From assembly GCA_943737045.1 (NCBI GenBank), contig CALSFV010000019.1, positions 372,001-436,000 on the forward strand: 64,000 bases of DNA. The letters are read 5' to 3'. Below, piece after piece: positions 1-14,985 of this stretch. The notes beneath the pieces are model-generated. The model made no database searches and was not told the DNA's origin. It saw only the letters and a program-made list of their open reading frames with translations. How positions within the stretch are numbered: position 1 is the stretch's first letter; each line of letters starts with the position of its first letter. The DNA is from Parapristionchus giblindavisi. Lineage: Eukaryota > Nematoda > Chromadorea > Rhabditida > Diplogasteridae. Both the position numbers and the translations under genes were made by a program.

Positions 1-351
1 AATTCTGAATAAGATAAACTATTTCAAAGTGGTCAGTACGGCCAATATGTAAATTTATCTTTCAGTACTCTCTGTTTTTGGTACAAAACAGCACGTTACA
101 AGTCAAATTGTCAATGATACTCAGCGAGTGATATACTATGTGAAAGAGGAAAAAATTCTGAATGAGACGCACTTCAGTTCATGTCGATCTGTAATATTTA
201 ACTGCTGCTATAATGATCGAAGTACAAAAGTAGCCTTTACTCTGATATGGTCAAGATAACTTGAGAAATATGAAAATGAAAATGATACTTGTCGAGTAAT
301 ATACCAAATGAAAGAGCGAAAAATTCTGAATAAGATAAAATATTTCAAAGT

Positions 352-672
352 GGTCAGTACGGCCAATATGTAAATTTATCTTTCAGTACTCTCTGTTTTT
401 GGTACAAATCAGTATGTTACAAGTCAAATTGTCAATGATACTCAGCGAGTGATATACTATGTGAAAGAGGAAAAAATTCTGAATGAGACGCACTTCAGTT
501 CATGTCGATCTGTAATATTTAACTGCTGCTATAATGATCGAAGTACAAAAGTAGCCTTTACTCTGATATGATCAAGATAACTTGAGAAATATGAAAATGA
601 AAATGAATCCTATCGTGTCATATACCAAATGAAAGAGCGAAAAATTCTGAATAAGATAAACTATTTCAAAGT
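352..672 (+). repeat. Representative 321-bp satellite monomer, itself a diverged dimer
   Basis: This is one monomer, phased on GGTCAGTACGG. Each monomer holds two related segments: one reads GAAAGAGGAAAAAATTCTGA followed by ATGAGACG, the other GAAAGAGCGAAAAATTCTGA followed by ATAAGAT. In the first monomers they lie at about 142 and 310, so the spacing alternates at about 168 and 153 bp. Similarity extends upstream (GATACTCAGCGAGTGATATAC against GATACTTGTCGAGTAATATAC in the class seen at 283-303) and to matching GTACAAAAG and GTACAAAAC segments downstream. The 321-bp unit is therefore best explained as a doubled repeat of about 160 bp that then diverged. Confidence 0.8.
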
Positions 673-3600
673 GGTCAGTACGGCCAATATGTAAATTTAT
701 CTTTCAGTACTCTCTGTTTTTGGTACAAAACAGCACGTTACAAGTCAAATTGTCAATGATACTCAGCGAGTGATATACTATGTGAAAGAGGAAAAAATTC
801 TGAATGAGACGCACTTCAGTTCATGTCGATCTGTAATATTTAACTGCTGCTATAATGATCGAAGTACAAAAGTAGCCTTTACTCTGATATGATCAAGATA
901 ACTTGAGAAATATGAAAATGAAAATGAATCCTATCGTGTCATATACCAAATGAAAGAGCGAAAAATTCTGAATAAGATAAACTATTTCAAAGTGGTCAGT
1001 ACGGCCAATATGTAAATTTATCTTTCAGTACTCTCTGTTTTTGGTACAAAACAGCACGTTACAAGTCAAATTGTCAATGATACTCAGCGAGTGATATACT
1101 ATGTGAAAGAGGAAAAAATTCTGAATGAGACGCACTTCAGTTCATGTCGATCTGTAATATTTAACTGCTGCTATAATGATCGAAGTACAAAAGTAGCCTT
1201 TACTCTGATATGATCAAGATAACTTGAGAAATATGAAAATGAAAATGAATCCTATCGTGTCATATACCAAATGAAAGAGCGAAAAATTCTGAATAAGATA
1301 AAATATTTCAAAGTGGTCAGTACGGCCAATATGTAAATTTATCTTTCAGTACTCTCTGTTTTTGGTACAAAACAGTATGTTACAAGTCAAATTGTCAATG
1401 ATACTCAGCGAGTGATATACTATGTGAAAGAGGAAAAAATTCTGAATGAGACGCACTTCAGTTCATGTCGATCTGTAATATTTAACTGCTGCTATAATGA
1501 TCGAAGTACAAAAGTAGCCTTTACTCTGATATGATCAAGATAACTTGAGAAATATGAAAATGAAAATGAATCCTATCGTGTCATATACCAAATGAAAGAG
1601 AGAAAAATTCTGAATAAGATAAACTATTTCAAAGTGGTCAGTACGGCCAATATGTAAATTTATCTTTCAGTACTCTCTGTTTTTGGTACAAAACAGTATG
1701 TTACAAGTCAAATTGTCAATGATACTCAGCGAGTGATATACTATGTGAAAGAGGAAAAAATTCTGAATGAGACGCACTCCAGGTCAAGTCGATCTGTAAT
1801 ATTTAACTGCTGCTATAATGATCGAAGTACAAAAGTAGCCTTTACTCTGATATGATCAAGATAACTTGAGAAATATGAAAATGAAAAATGAAACGTATCG
1901 TGTCATAAACCAAATGAAAGAGCGAAAAATTCTGAATAAGATAAACTATTTCAAAGTGGTCAGTACGGCCAATATGTAAATTTATCTTTCAGTACTCTCT
2001 GTTTTTGGTAAAAAAACAGTATGTTACAAGTCAAATTGTCAATGATACTCAGCGAGTGATATACTATGTGAAAGAGGAAAAAATTCTGAATGAGACACAC
2101 TTCAGGTCATGTCGATCTGTAATATTTTACTGCTGCTATAATGATCGAAGTACAAAAGTAGCTTTTACTCTGATATGATCAAGATAACTTGAGAAATATG
2201 AAAATGAAAATGAATCCTATCGTGTCATATACCAAATGAAAGAGCGAAAAATTCTGAATAAGATAAACTATTTGAAAGTGGTCAGTACGGCCAATATGTA
2301 AATTTATCTTTCAGTACTCTCTGTTTTTGGTACAAAACAGTATGTTACAAGTCAAATTGTCAATGATACTCAGCGAGTGATATACTATGTGAAAGATGAA
2401 AAAATTCTGAATGAGACGCACTCCAGGTCATGTCGATCTGTAATATTTAACTGCTGCTATAATGATCGAAGTACAAAAGTAGCTTTTACTCTGATATGAT
2501 CAAGATAACTTGAGAAATATGGAAATGAAAAATGAAACCTATCGTGTCATATACCAAATGAAAGAGCGATAATTCTGAATAAGATAAAATATTTCAAAGT
2601 GGTCAGTACGGCCAATATGTAAATTTATCTTTCAGTACTCTCTGTTTTTGGTACAAAACAGTATGTTACAAGTCAAATTGTCAATGATACTCAGCGAGTG
2701 ATATACTATGTGAAAGAGGAAAAAATTCTGAATGAGACGCAATTCAGTTCATGTCGATCTGTAATATTTAACTGCTGCTATAATGATCGAAGTACAAAAG
2801 TAGCCTTTACTCTGATATGATCAAGATAACTTGAGAAATATGAAAATGAAAATGAATCCTATCGTGTCATATACCAAATGAAAGAGCGAAAAATTCTGAA
2901 TAAGATAAACTATTTCAAAGTGGTCAGTACGGCCAATATGTAAATTTATCTTTCAGTACTCTCTGTTTTTGGTACAAAACAGTATGTTACAAGTCAAATT
3001 GTCAATGATACTCAGCGAGTGATATACTATGTGAAAGAGGAAAAAATTCTGAATGAGACACACTTCAGGTCATGTCGATCTGTAATATTTTACTGCTGCT
3101 ATAATGATCGAAGTACAAAAGTAGCTTTTACTCTGATATGATCAAGATAACTTGAGAAATATGAAAATGAAAAATGAAACGTATCGTGTCATAAACCAAA
3201 TGAAAGAGCGAAAAATTCTGAATAAGATAAACTATTTCAAAGTGGTCAGTACGGCCAATATGTAAATTTATCTTTCAGTACTCTCTGTTTTCGGTACAAA
3301 ACAGTATGTTACAAGTCAAATTGTCAATGATACTCAGCGAGTGATATACTATGTGAAAGAGGAAAAAATTCTGAATGAGACGCACTCCAGGTCAAGTCGA
3401 TCTGTAATATTTAACTGCTGCTATAATGATCGAAGTACAAAAGTAGCTTTTACTCTGATATGATCAAGATAACTTGAGAAATATGAAAATGAAAAATGAA
3501 ACCTATCGTGTCATATACCAAATGAAAGAGCGAAAAATTCTGAATAAGATAAAATATTTCAAAGTGGTCAGTACGGCCAATATGTAAATTTATCTTTCAG

Positions 3601-6600
3601 TACTCTCTGTTTTTGGTACAAAACAGTATGTTACAAGTCAAATTGTCAATGATACTCAGCGAGTGATATACTATGTGAAAGAGGAAAAAATTCTGAATGA
3701 GACGCAATTCCGTTCATGTCGATCTGTAATATTTAACTGCTGCTATAATGATCGAAGTACAAAAGTAGCCTTTACTCTGATATGATCAAGATAACTTGAG
3801 AAATATGAAAATGAAAATGAATCCTATCGTGTCATATACCAAATGAAAGAGCGAAAAATTCTGAATAAGATAAACTATTTCAAAGTGGTCAGTACGGCCA
3901 ATATGTAAATTTATCTTTCAGTACTCTCTGTTTTTGGTACAAAACAGTATGTTACAAGTCAAATTGTCAATGATACTCAGCGAGTGATATACTATGTGAA
4001 AGATGAAAAAATTCTGAATGAGACGCACTCCAGGTCATGTCGATCTGTAATATTTAACTGCTGCTATAATGATCGAAGTACAAAAGTAGCTTTTACTCTG
4101 ATATGATCAAGATAACTTGAGAAATATGGAAATGAAAAATGAAACCTATCGTGTCATATACCAAATGAAAGAGCGATAATTCTGAATAAGATAAAATATT
4201 TCAAAGTGGTCAGTACGGCCAATATGTAAATTTATCTTTCAGTACTCTCTGTTTTTGGTACAAAGCAGTATGTTACAAGTCAAATTGTCAATGATACTCA
4301 GCGAGTGATATACTATGTGAAAGAGGAAAAAATTCTGAATGAGACGCAATTCAGTTCATGTCGATCTGTAATATTTAACTGCTGCTATAATGATCGAAGT
4401 ACAAAAGTAGCCTTTACTCTGATATGATCAAGATAACTTGAGAAATATGAAAATGAAAATGAATCCTATCGTGTCATATACCAAATGAAAGAGCGAAAAA
4501 TTCTGAATAAGATAAACTATTTCAAAGTGGTCAGTACGTCCAATATGTAAATTTATCTTTCAGTACTCTCTGTTTTTGGTACAAAACAGTATTTTACAAG
4601 TCAAATTGTCAATGATACTCAGCGAGTGATATACTATGTGAAAGAGGAAAAAATTCTGAATGAGACACACTTCAGGTCATGTCGATCTGTAATATTTTAC
4701 TGCTGCTATAATGATCGAAGTACAAAAGTAGCTTTTACTCTGATATGATCAAGATAACTTGAGAAATATGAAAATGAAAAATGAAACGTATCGTGTCATA
4801 AACCAAATGAAAGAGCGAAAAATTCTGAATAAGATAAACTATTTCAAAGTGGTCAGTACGGCCAATATGTAAATTTATCTTTCAGTACTCTCTGTTTTTG
4901 GTACAAAACAGTATGTTACAAGTCAAATTGTCAATGATACTCAGCGAGTGATATACTATGTGAAAGATGAAAAAATTCTGAATGAGACGCACTCCAGGTC
5001 ATGTCGATCTGTAATATTTAACTGCTGCTATAATGATCGAAGTACAAAAGTAGCTTTTACTCTGATATGATCAAGATAACTTGAGAAATATGGAAATGAA
5101 AAATGAAACCTATCGTGTCATATACCAAATGAAAGAGCGATAATTCTGAATAAGATAAAATATTTCAAAGTGGTCAGTACGGCCAATATGTAAATTTATC
5201 TTTCAGTACTCTCTGTTTTTGGTACAAAGCAGTATGTTACAAGTCAAATTGTCAATGATACTCAGCGAGTGATATACTATGTGAAAGAGGAAAAAATTCT
5301 GAATGAGACGCAATTCAGTTCATGTCGATCTGTAATATTTAACTGCTGCTATAATGATCGAAGTACAAAAGTAGCCTTTACTCTGATATGATCAAGATAA
5401 CTTGAGAAATATGAAAATGAAAATGAATCCTATCGTGTCATATACCAAATGAAAGAGCGAAAAATTCTGAATAAGATAAACTATTTCAAAGTGGTCAGTA
5501 CGTCCAATATGTAAATTTATCTTTCAGTACTCTCTGTTTTTGGTACAAAACAGTATTTTACAAGTCAAATTGTCAATGATACTCAGCGAGTGATATACTA
5601 TGTGAAAGAGGAAAAAATTCTGAATGAGACACACTTCAGGTCATGTCGATCTGTAATATTTTACTGCTGCTATAATGATCGAAGTACAAAAGTAGCTTTT
5701 ACTCTGATATGATCAAGATAACTTGAGAAATATGAAAATGAAAAATGAAACGTATCGTGTCATAAACCAAATGAAAGAGCGAAAAATTCTGAATAAGATA
5801 AACTATTTCAAAGTGGTCAGTACGGCCAATATGTAAATTTATCTTTCAGTACTCTCTGTTTTTGGTAAAAAAACAGTATGTTACAAGTCAAATTGTCAAT
5901 GATACTCAGCGAGTGATATACTATGTGAAAGAGGAAAAAATTCTGAATGAGACACACTTCAGGTCATGTCGATCTGTAATATTTTACTGCTGCTATAATG
6001 ATCGAAGTACAAAAGTAGCTTTTACTCTGATATGATCAAGATAACTTGAGAAATATGAAAATGAAAATGAATCCTATCGTGTCATATACCAAATGAAAGA
6101 GCGATAATTCTGAATAAGATAAAATATTTCAAAGTGGTCAGTACGGCCAATATGTAAATTTATCTTTCAGTACTCTCTGTTTTTGGTACAAAGCAGTATG
6201 TTACAAGTCAAATTGTCAATGATACTCAGCGAGTGATATACTATGTGAAAGAGGAAAAAATTCTGAATGAGACGCAATTCAGTTCATGTCGATCTGTAAT
6301 ATTTAACTGCTGCTATAATGATCGAAGTACAAAAGTAGCCTTTACTCTGATATGATCAAGATAACTTGAGAAATATGAAAATGAAAATGAATCCTATCGT
6401 GTCATATACCAAATGAAAGAGCGAAAAATTCTGAATAAGATAAACTATTTCAAAGTGGTCAGTACGTCCAATATGTAAATTTATCTTTCAGTACTCTCTG
6501 TTTTTGGTACAAAACAGTATTTTACAAGTCAAATTGTCAATGATACTCAGCGAGTGATATACTATGTGAAAGAGGAAAAAATTCTGAATGAGACACACTT

Positions 6601-9600
6601 CAGGTCATGTCGATCTGTAATATTTTACTGCTGCTATAATGATCGAAGTACAAAAGTAGCTTTTACTCTGATATGATCAAGATAACTTGAGAAATATGAA
6701 AATGAAAAATGAAACGTATCGTGTCATAAACCAAATGAAAGAGCGAAAAATTCTGAATAAGATAAACTATTTCAAAGTGGTCAGTACGGGCAATATGTAA
6801 ATTTATCTTTCAGTACTCTCTGTTTTTGGTAAAAAAACAGTATGTTACAAGTCAAATTGTCAATGATACTCAGCGAGTGATATACTATGTGAAAGAGGAA
6901 AAAATTCTGAATGAGACACACTTCAGGTCATGTCGATCTGTAATATTTTACTGCTGCTATAATGATCGAAGTACAAAAGTAGCTTTTACTCTGATATGAT
7001 CAAGATAACTTGAGAAATATGAAAATGAAAATGAATCCTATCGTGTCATATAAGAAATGAAAGAGCGAAAAATTCTGAATAAAATAAACTATTTCAAAGT
7101 GGTCAGTACGGCCAATATGTAAATTTATCTTTCAGTACTCTCTGTTTTTGGTACAAAACAGTATGTTACAAGTCAAATTGTCAATGATACTCAGCGAGTG
7201 ATATACTATGTGAAAGAGGTAAAAATTCTGAATGAGACGCACTTCAGTTCATGTCGATCTGTAATATTTAACTGCTGCTATAATGATCGAAGTACAAAAG
7301 TAGCCTTTACTCTGATATGATCAAGATAACTTGAGAAATATGAAAATGAAAATGAATCCTATCGTGTCATATAAGAAATGAAAGAGCGAAAAATTCTGAA
7401 TAAAATAAACTATTTCAAAGTGGTCAGTACGGCCAATATGTAAATTTATCTTTCAGTACTCTCTGTTTTTGGTACAAAACAGTATGTTACAAGTCAAATT
7501 GTCAATGATACTCAGCGAGTGATATACTATGTGAAAGAGGAAAACATTCTGAATGAGACGCACTTCAGTCCATGTCGATCTGTAATATTTAACTGCTGCT
7601 ATAATGATCGAAGTACAAAAGTAGCCTTTACTCTGATATGATCAAGATAACTTGAGAAATATGAAAATGAAAATGAATCCTATCGTGTCATATACCAAAT
7701 GAAAGAGCGAAAAATTCTGAATAAGATAAAATATTTCAAAGTGGTCAGTACGGCCAATATGTAAATTTATCTTTCAGTACTCTCTGTTTTTGGTACAAAA
7801 CAGTATGTTACAAGTCAAATTGTCAATGATACTCAGCGAGTGATATACTATGTGAAAGAGGTAAAAATTCTGAATGAGACACACTTCAGGTCATGTCGAT
7901 CTGTAATATTTTACTGCTGCTATAATGGTCGAAGTACAAAAGTAGCTTTTACTCTGATATGATCAAGATAACTTGAGAAATATGAAAATGAAAATGAATC
8001 CTATCGTGTCATATACCAAATGAAAGAGCGAAAAATTCTGAATAAGATAAACTATTTCAAAGTGGTCAGTACGGCCAATATGTAAATTTATCTTTCAGTA
8101 CTCTCTGTTTTTGGTACAAAACAGTATTTTACATGTCAAATTGTCAATGATACTCAGCGAGTGATATACTATGTGAAAGAGGAAAAAATTCTGAATGAGA
8201 CGCACTTCAGTTCATGTCGATCTGTAATATTTAACTGCTGCTATAATGATCGAAGTACAAAAGTAGCCTTTACTCTGATATGATCAAGATAACTTGAGAA
8301 ATATGAAAATGAAAATGAATCCTATCGTGTCATATAAGAAATGAAAGAGCGAAAAATTCTGAATAAGATAAAATATTTCAAAGTGGTCAGTACGGCCAAT
8401 ATGTAATTTTATCTTTCAGTACTCTCTGTTTTTGGTACAAAACAGTATGTTACAAGTCAAATTGTCAATGATACTCAGCGAGTGATATACTATGTGAAAG
8501 AGGAAAAAATTCTGAATGAGACGCACTTCAGTTCATGTCGATCTGTAATATTTAACTGCTGCTATAATGATCGAAGTACAAAAGTAGCTTTTACTCTGAT
8601 ATGATCAAGCTAACTTGAGAAATATGAAAATGAAAAATGAAACCTATCGTGTCATATACCAAATGAATGAGCGAAAAATTCTGAATAAGATAAAATATTT
8701 CAAAGTGGTCAGTACGGCCAATATGTAAATTTATCTTTCAGTACTCTCTGTTTTGGTACAAAACAGTATGTTACAAGTCAAATTGTCAATGATACTCAGC
8801 GAGTGATATACTATGTGAAAGAGGAAAAAATTCTGAATGAGACGCACTTCAGTTCATGTCGATCTGTAATATTTAACTGCTGCTATAATGATCGAAGTAC
8901 AAAAGTAGCCTTTACTCTGATATGATCAAGATAACTTGAGAAATATGAAAATGAAAATGAATCCTATCGTGTCATATACCAAATGAAAGAGCGAAAAATT
9001 CTGAATAAGATAAACTATTTCAAAGTGGTCAGTACGGCCAATATGTAAATTTATCTTTCAGTACTCTCTGTTTTTGGTACAAAACAGTATGTTACAAGTC
9101 AAATTATCAATGATATTCAGCGAGTGATATACTATGTGAAAGAGGAAAAAATTCTGAATGAGACGCACTTCAGTTCATGTCGATCTGTAATATTTAACTG
9201 CTGCTATAATGATCGAAGTACAAAAGTAGCCTTTACTCTGATATGATCAAGATAACTTGAGAAATATGAAAATGAAAATGCATCCTATCGTGTCATATAC
9301 CAAATGAAAGAGCGAAAAATTCTGAATAAGATAAACTATTTCAAAGTGGTCAGTACGGCCAATATGTAAATTTATCTTTCAGTACTCTCTGTTTTTGGTA
9401 CAAAACAGTATGTTACAAGTCAAATTGTCAATGATACTCAGCGAGTGATATACTATGTGAAAGAGGAAAACATTCTGAATGAGACGCACTTCAGTCCATG
9501 TCGATCTGTAATATTTAACTGCTGCTATAATGATCGAAGTACAAAAGTAGCCTTTACTCTGATATGATCAAGATAACTTGAGAAATATGAAAATGAAAAT

Positions 9601-12600
9601 GAATCCTATCGTGTCATATACCAAATGAAAGAGCGAAAAATTCTGAATAAGATAAAATATTTCAAAGTGGTCAGTACGGCCAATATGTAATTTTATCTTT
9701 CAGTACTCTCTGTTTTTGGTACAAAACAGTATGTTACAAGTCAAATTGTCAATGATACTCAGCGAGTGATATACTATGTGAAAGAGGAAAACATTCTGAA
9801 TGAGACGCACTTCAGTCCATGTCGATCTGTAATATTTAACTGCTGCTATAATGATCGAAGTACAAAAGTAGCCTTTACTCTGATATGATCAAGATAACTT
9901 GAGAAATATGAAAATGAAAATGAATCCTATCGTGTCATATACCAAATGAAAGAGCGAAAAATTCTGAATAAGATAAAATATTTCAAAGTGGTCAGTACGG
10001 CCAATATGTAATTTTATCTTTCAGTACTCTCTGTTTTTGGTACAAAACAGTATGTTACAAGTCAAATTGTCAATGATACTCAGCGAGTGATATACTATGT
10101 GAAAGAGGAAAAAATTCTGAATGAGACGCACTTCAGTTCATGTCGATCTGTAATATTTAACTGCTGCTATAATGATCGAAGTACAAAAGTAGCTTTTACT
10201 CTGATATGATCAAGCTAACTTGAGAAATATGAAAATGAAAAATGAAACCTATCGTGTCATATACCAAATGAATGAGCGAAAAATTCTGAATAAGATAAAA
10301 TATTTCAAAGTGGTCAGTACGGCCAATATGTAAATTTATCTTTCAGTACTCTCTGTTTTTGGTACAAAACAGTATGTTACAAGTCAAATTGTCAATGATA
10401 CTCAGCGAGTGATATACTATGTGAAAGAGGAAAACATTCTGAATGAGACGCACTTCAGTCCATGTCGATCTGTAATATTTAACTGCTGCTATAATGATCG
10501 AAGTACAAAAGTAGCCTTTACTCTGATACGATCAAGATAACTTGAGAAATATGAAAATGAAAATGAATCCTATCGTGTCATATACCAAATGAAAGAGCGA
10601 AAAATTCTGAATAAGATAAAATATTTCAAAGTGGTCAGTACGGCCAATATGTAAATTTATCTTTCAGTACTCTCTGTTTTTGGTACAAAACAGTATGTTA
10701 CAAGTCAAATTGTCAATGATACTCAGCGAGTGATATACTATGTGAAAGAGGAAAAAATTCTGAATGAGACGCACTTCAGTTCATGTCGATCTGTAATATT
10801 TAACTGCTGCTATAATGATCGAAGTACAAAAGTAGCCTTTACTCTGATATGATCAAGATAACTTGAGAAATATGAAAATGAAAATGAATCCTATCGTGTC
10901 ATATACCAAATGAAAGAGCGAAAAATTCTGAATAAGATAAACTATTTCAAAGTGGTCAGTACGGCCAATATGTAAATTTATCTTTCAGTACTCTCTGTTT
11001 TTGGTACAAAACAGTATGTTACAAGTCAAATTATCAATGATACTCAGCGAGTGATATACTATGTGAAAGAGGAAAAAATTCTGAATGAGACGCACTTCAG
11101 TTCATGTCGATCTGTAATATTTAACTGCTGCTATAATGATCGAAGTACAAAAGTAGCCTTTACTCTGATATGATCAAGATAACTTGAGAAATATGAAAAT
11201 GAAAATGAATCCTATCGTGTCATATACCAAATGAAAGAGCGAAAAATTCTGAATAAAATAAACTATTTCAAAGTGGTCAGTACGGCCAATATGTAAATTT
11301 ATCTTTCAGTACTCTCTGTTTTTGGTACAAAACAGTATGTTACAAGTCAAATTGTCAATGATACTCAGCGAGTGATATACTATGTGAAAGAGGAAAACAT
11401 TCTGAATGAGACGCACTTCAGTCCATGTCGATCTGTAATATTTAACTGCTGTTATAATGATCGAAGTACAAAAGTAGCCTTTACTCTGATATGATCAAGA
11501 TAACTTGAGAAATATGAAAATGAAAATGAATCCTATCGTGTCATATACCAAATGAAAGAGCGAAAAATTCTGAATAAGATAAAATATTTCAAAGTGGTCA
11601 GTACGGCCAATATGTAATTTTATCTTTCAGTACTCTCTGTTTTTGGTACAAAACAGTATGTTACAAGTCAAATTGCCAATGATACTCAGCGAGTGATATA
11701 CTATGTGAAAGAGGAAAAAATTCTGAATGAGACGCACTTCAGTTCATGTCGATCTGTAATATTTAACTGCTGCTATAATGATCGAAGTACAAAAGTAGCT
11801 TTTACTCTGATATGATCAAGCTAACTTGAGAAATATGAAAATGAAAAATGAAACCTATCGTGTCATATACCAAATGAATGAGCGAAAAATTCTGAATAAG
11901 ATAAAATATTTCAAAGTGGTCAGTACGGCCAATATGTAAATTTATCTTTCAGTACTCTCTGTTTTTGGTACAAAACAGTATGTTACAAGTCAAATTGTCA
12001 ATGATACTCAGCGAGTGATATACTATGTGAAAGAGGAAAAAATTCTGAATGAGACGCACTTCAGTTCATGTCGATCTGTAATATTTAACTGCTGCTATAA
12101 TGATCGAAGTACAAAAGTAGCTTTTACTCTGATATGATCAAGCTAACTTGAGAAATATGAAAATGAAAAATGAAACCTATCGTGTCATATACCAAATGAA
12201 TGAGCGAAAAATTCTGAATAAGATAAAATATTTCAAAGTGGTCAGTACGGCCAATATGTAAATTTATCTTTCAGTACTCTCTGTTTTTGGTACAAAACAG
12301 TATGTTACAAGTCAAATTGTCAATGATACTCAGCGAGTGATATACTATGTGAAAGAGGAAAAAATTCTGAATGAGACGCACTTCAGTTCATGTCGATCTG
12401 TAATATTTAACTGCTGCTATAATGATCGAAGTACAAAAGTAGCCTTTACTCTGATATGATCAAGATAACTTGAGAAATATGAAAATGAAAATGAATCCTA
12501 TCGTGTCATATACCAAATGAAAGAGCGAAAAATTCTGAATAAGATAAACTATTTCAAAGTGGTCAGTACGGCCAATATGTAAATTTATCTTTCAGTACTC

Positions 12601-14938
12601 TCTGTTTTTGGTACAAAACAGTATGTTACAAGTCAAATTATCAATGATACTCAGCGAGTGATATACTATGTGAAAGAGGAAAAAATTCTGAATGAGACGC
12701 ACTTCAGTTCATGTCGATCTGTAATATTTAACTGCTGCTATAATGATCGAAGTACAAAAGTAGCCTTTACTCTGATATGATCAAGATAACTTGAGAAATA
12801 TGAAAATGAAAATGCATCCTATCGTGTCATATACCAAATGAAAGAGCGAAAAATTCTGAATAAGATAAACTATTTCAAAGTGGTCAGTACGGCCAATATG
12901 TAAATTTATCTTTCAGTACTCTCTGTTTTTGGTACAAAACAGTATGTTACAAGTCAAATTGTCAATGATACTCAGCGAGTGATATACTATGTGAAAGAGG
13001 AAAACATTCTGAATGAGACGCACTTCAGTCCATGTCGATCTGTAATATTTAACTGCTGCTATAATGATCGAAGTACAAAAGTAGCCTTTACTCTGATACG
13101 ATCAAGATAACTTGAGAAATATGAAAATGAAATGAATCCTATCGTGTCATATACCAAATGAAAGAGCGAAAAATTCTGAATAAGATAAAATATTTCAAAG
13201 TGGTCAGTACGGCCAATATGTAATTTTATCTTTCAGTACTCTCTGTTTTTGGTACAAAACAGTATGTTACAAGTCAAATTGTCAATGATACTCAGCGAGT
13301 GATATACTATGTGAAAGAGGAAAAAATTCTGAATGAGACGCACTTCAGTTCATGTCGATCTGTAATATTTAACTGCTGCTATAATGATCGAAGTACAAAA
13401 GTAGCCTTTACTCTGATATGATCAAGATAACTTGAGAAATATGAAAATGAAAATGAATCCTATCGTGTCATATACCAAATGAAAGAGCGAAAAATTCTGA
13501 ATAAGATAAAATATTTCAAAGTGGTCAGTACGGCCAATATGTAAATTTATCTTTCAGTACTCTCTGTTTTTGGTACAAAACAGTATGTTACAAGTCAAAT
13601 TGTCAATGATACTCAGCGAGTGATATACTATGTGAAAGAGGAAAAAATTCTGAATGAGACGCACTTCAGTTCATGTCGATCTGTAATATTTAACAGCTGC
13701 TATAATGATCGAAGTACAAAAGTAGCCTTTACTCTGATATGATCAAGATAACTTGAGAAATATGAAAATGAAAATGAATCCTATCGTGTCATATACCAAA
13801 TGAAAGAGCGAAAAATTCTGAATAAGATAAAATATTTCAAAGTGGTCAGTACGGCCAATATGTAATTTTATCTTTCAGTACTCTCTGTTTTTGGTACAAA
13901 ACAGTATGTTACAAGTCAAATTGTCAATGATACTCATCGAGTGATATACTATGTGAAAGAGGAAAAAATTCTGAATGAGACGCACTTCAGTTCATGTCGA
14001 TCTGTAATATTTAACTGCTGCTATAATGATCGAAGTACAAAAGTAGCTTTTACTCTGATATGATCAAGCTAACTTGAGAAATATGAAAATGAAAAATGAA
14101 ACCTATCGTGTCATATACCAAATGAATGAGCGAAAAATTCTGAATAAGATAAAATATTTCAAAGTGGTCAGTACGGCCAATATGTAAATTTATCTTTCAG
14201 TACTCTCTGTTTTTGGTACAAAACAGTATGTTACAAGTCAAATTGTCAATGATACTCAGCGAGTGATATACTATGTGAAAGAGGAAAAAATTCTGAATGA
14301 GACGCACTTCAGTTCATGTCGATCTGTAATATTTAACTGCTGCTATAATGATCGAAGTACAAAAGTAGCCTTTACTCTGATATGATCAAGATAACTTGAG
14401 AAATATGAAAATGAAAATGAATCCTATCGTGTCATATACCAAATGAAAGAGCGAAAAATTCTGAATAAGATAAATTATTTCAAAGTGGTCAGTACGGCCA
14501 ATATGTAAATTTATCTTTCAGTACTCTCTGTTTTTGGTACAAAACAGTATGTTACAAGTCAAATTATCAATGATACTCAGCGAGTGATATACTATGTGAA
14601 AGAGGAAAAAATTCTGAATGAGACGCACTTCAGTTCATGTCGATCTGTAATATTTAACTGCTGCTATAATGATCGAAGTACAAAAGTAGCCTTTACTCTG
14701 ATATGATCAAGATAACTTGAGAAATATGAAAATGAAAATGCATCCTATCGTGTCATATACCAAATGAAAGAGCGAAAAATTCTGAATAAGATAAACTATT
14801 TCAAAGTGGTCAGTACGGCCAATATGTAAATTTATCTTTCAGTACTCTCTGTTTTTGGTACAAAACAGTATGTTACAAGTCAAATTGTCAATGATACTCA
14901 GCGAGTGATATACTATGTGAAAGAGGAAAAAATTCTGA

Positions 14939-14985
14939 ATGAGAGAAAAAATTCTGAATGAGACGCACTTCAGTTCGTGTCGATC
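14939..14985 (+). repeat. Short local duplication inside a satellite monomer
   Basis: The segment AAAAAATTCTGAATGAGA is present twice in a row here, where a normal monomer has it once. The same kind of duplication, with one base different (GAGTAAAAATTC), occurs at 24301-24350, showing that this irregular monomer has a sister copy beyond the retroelement. Confidence 0.85.
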
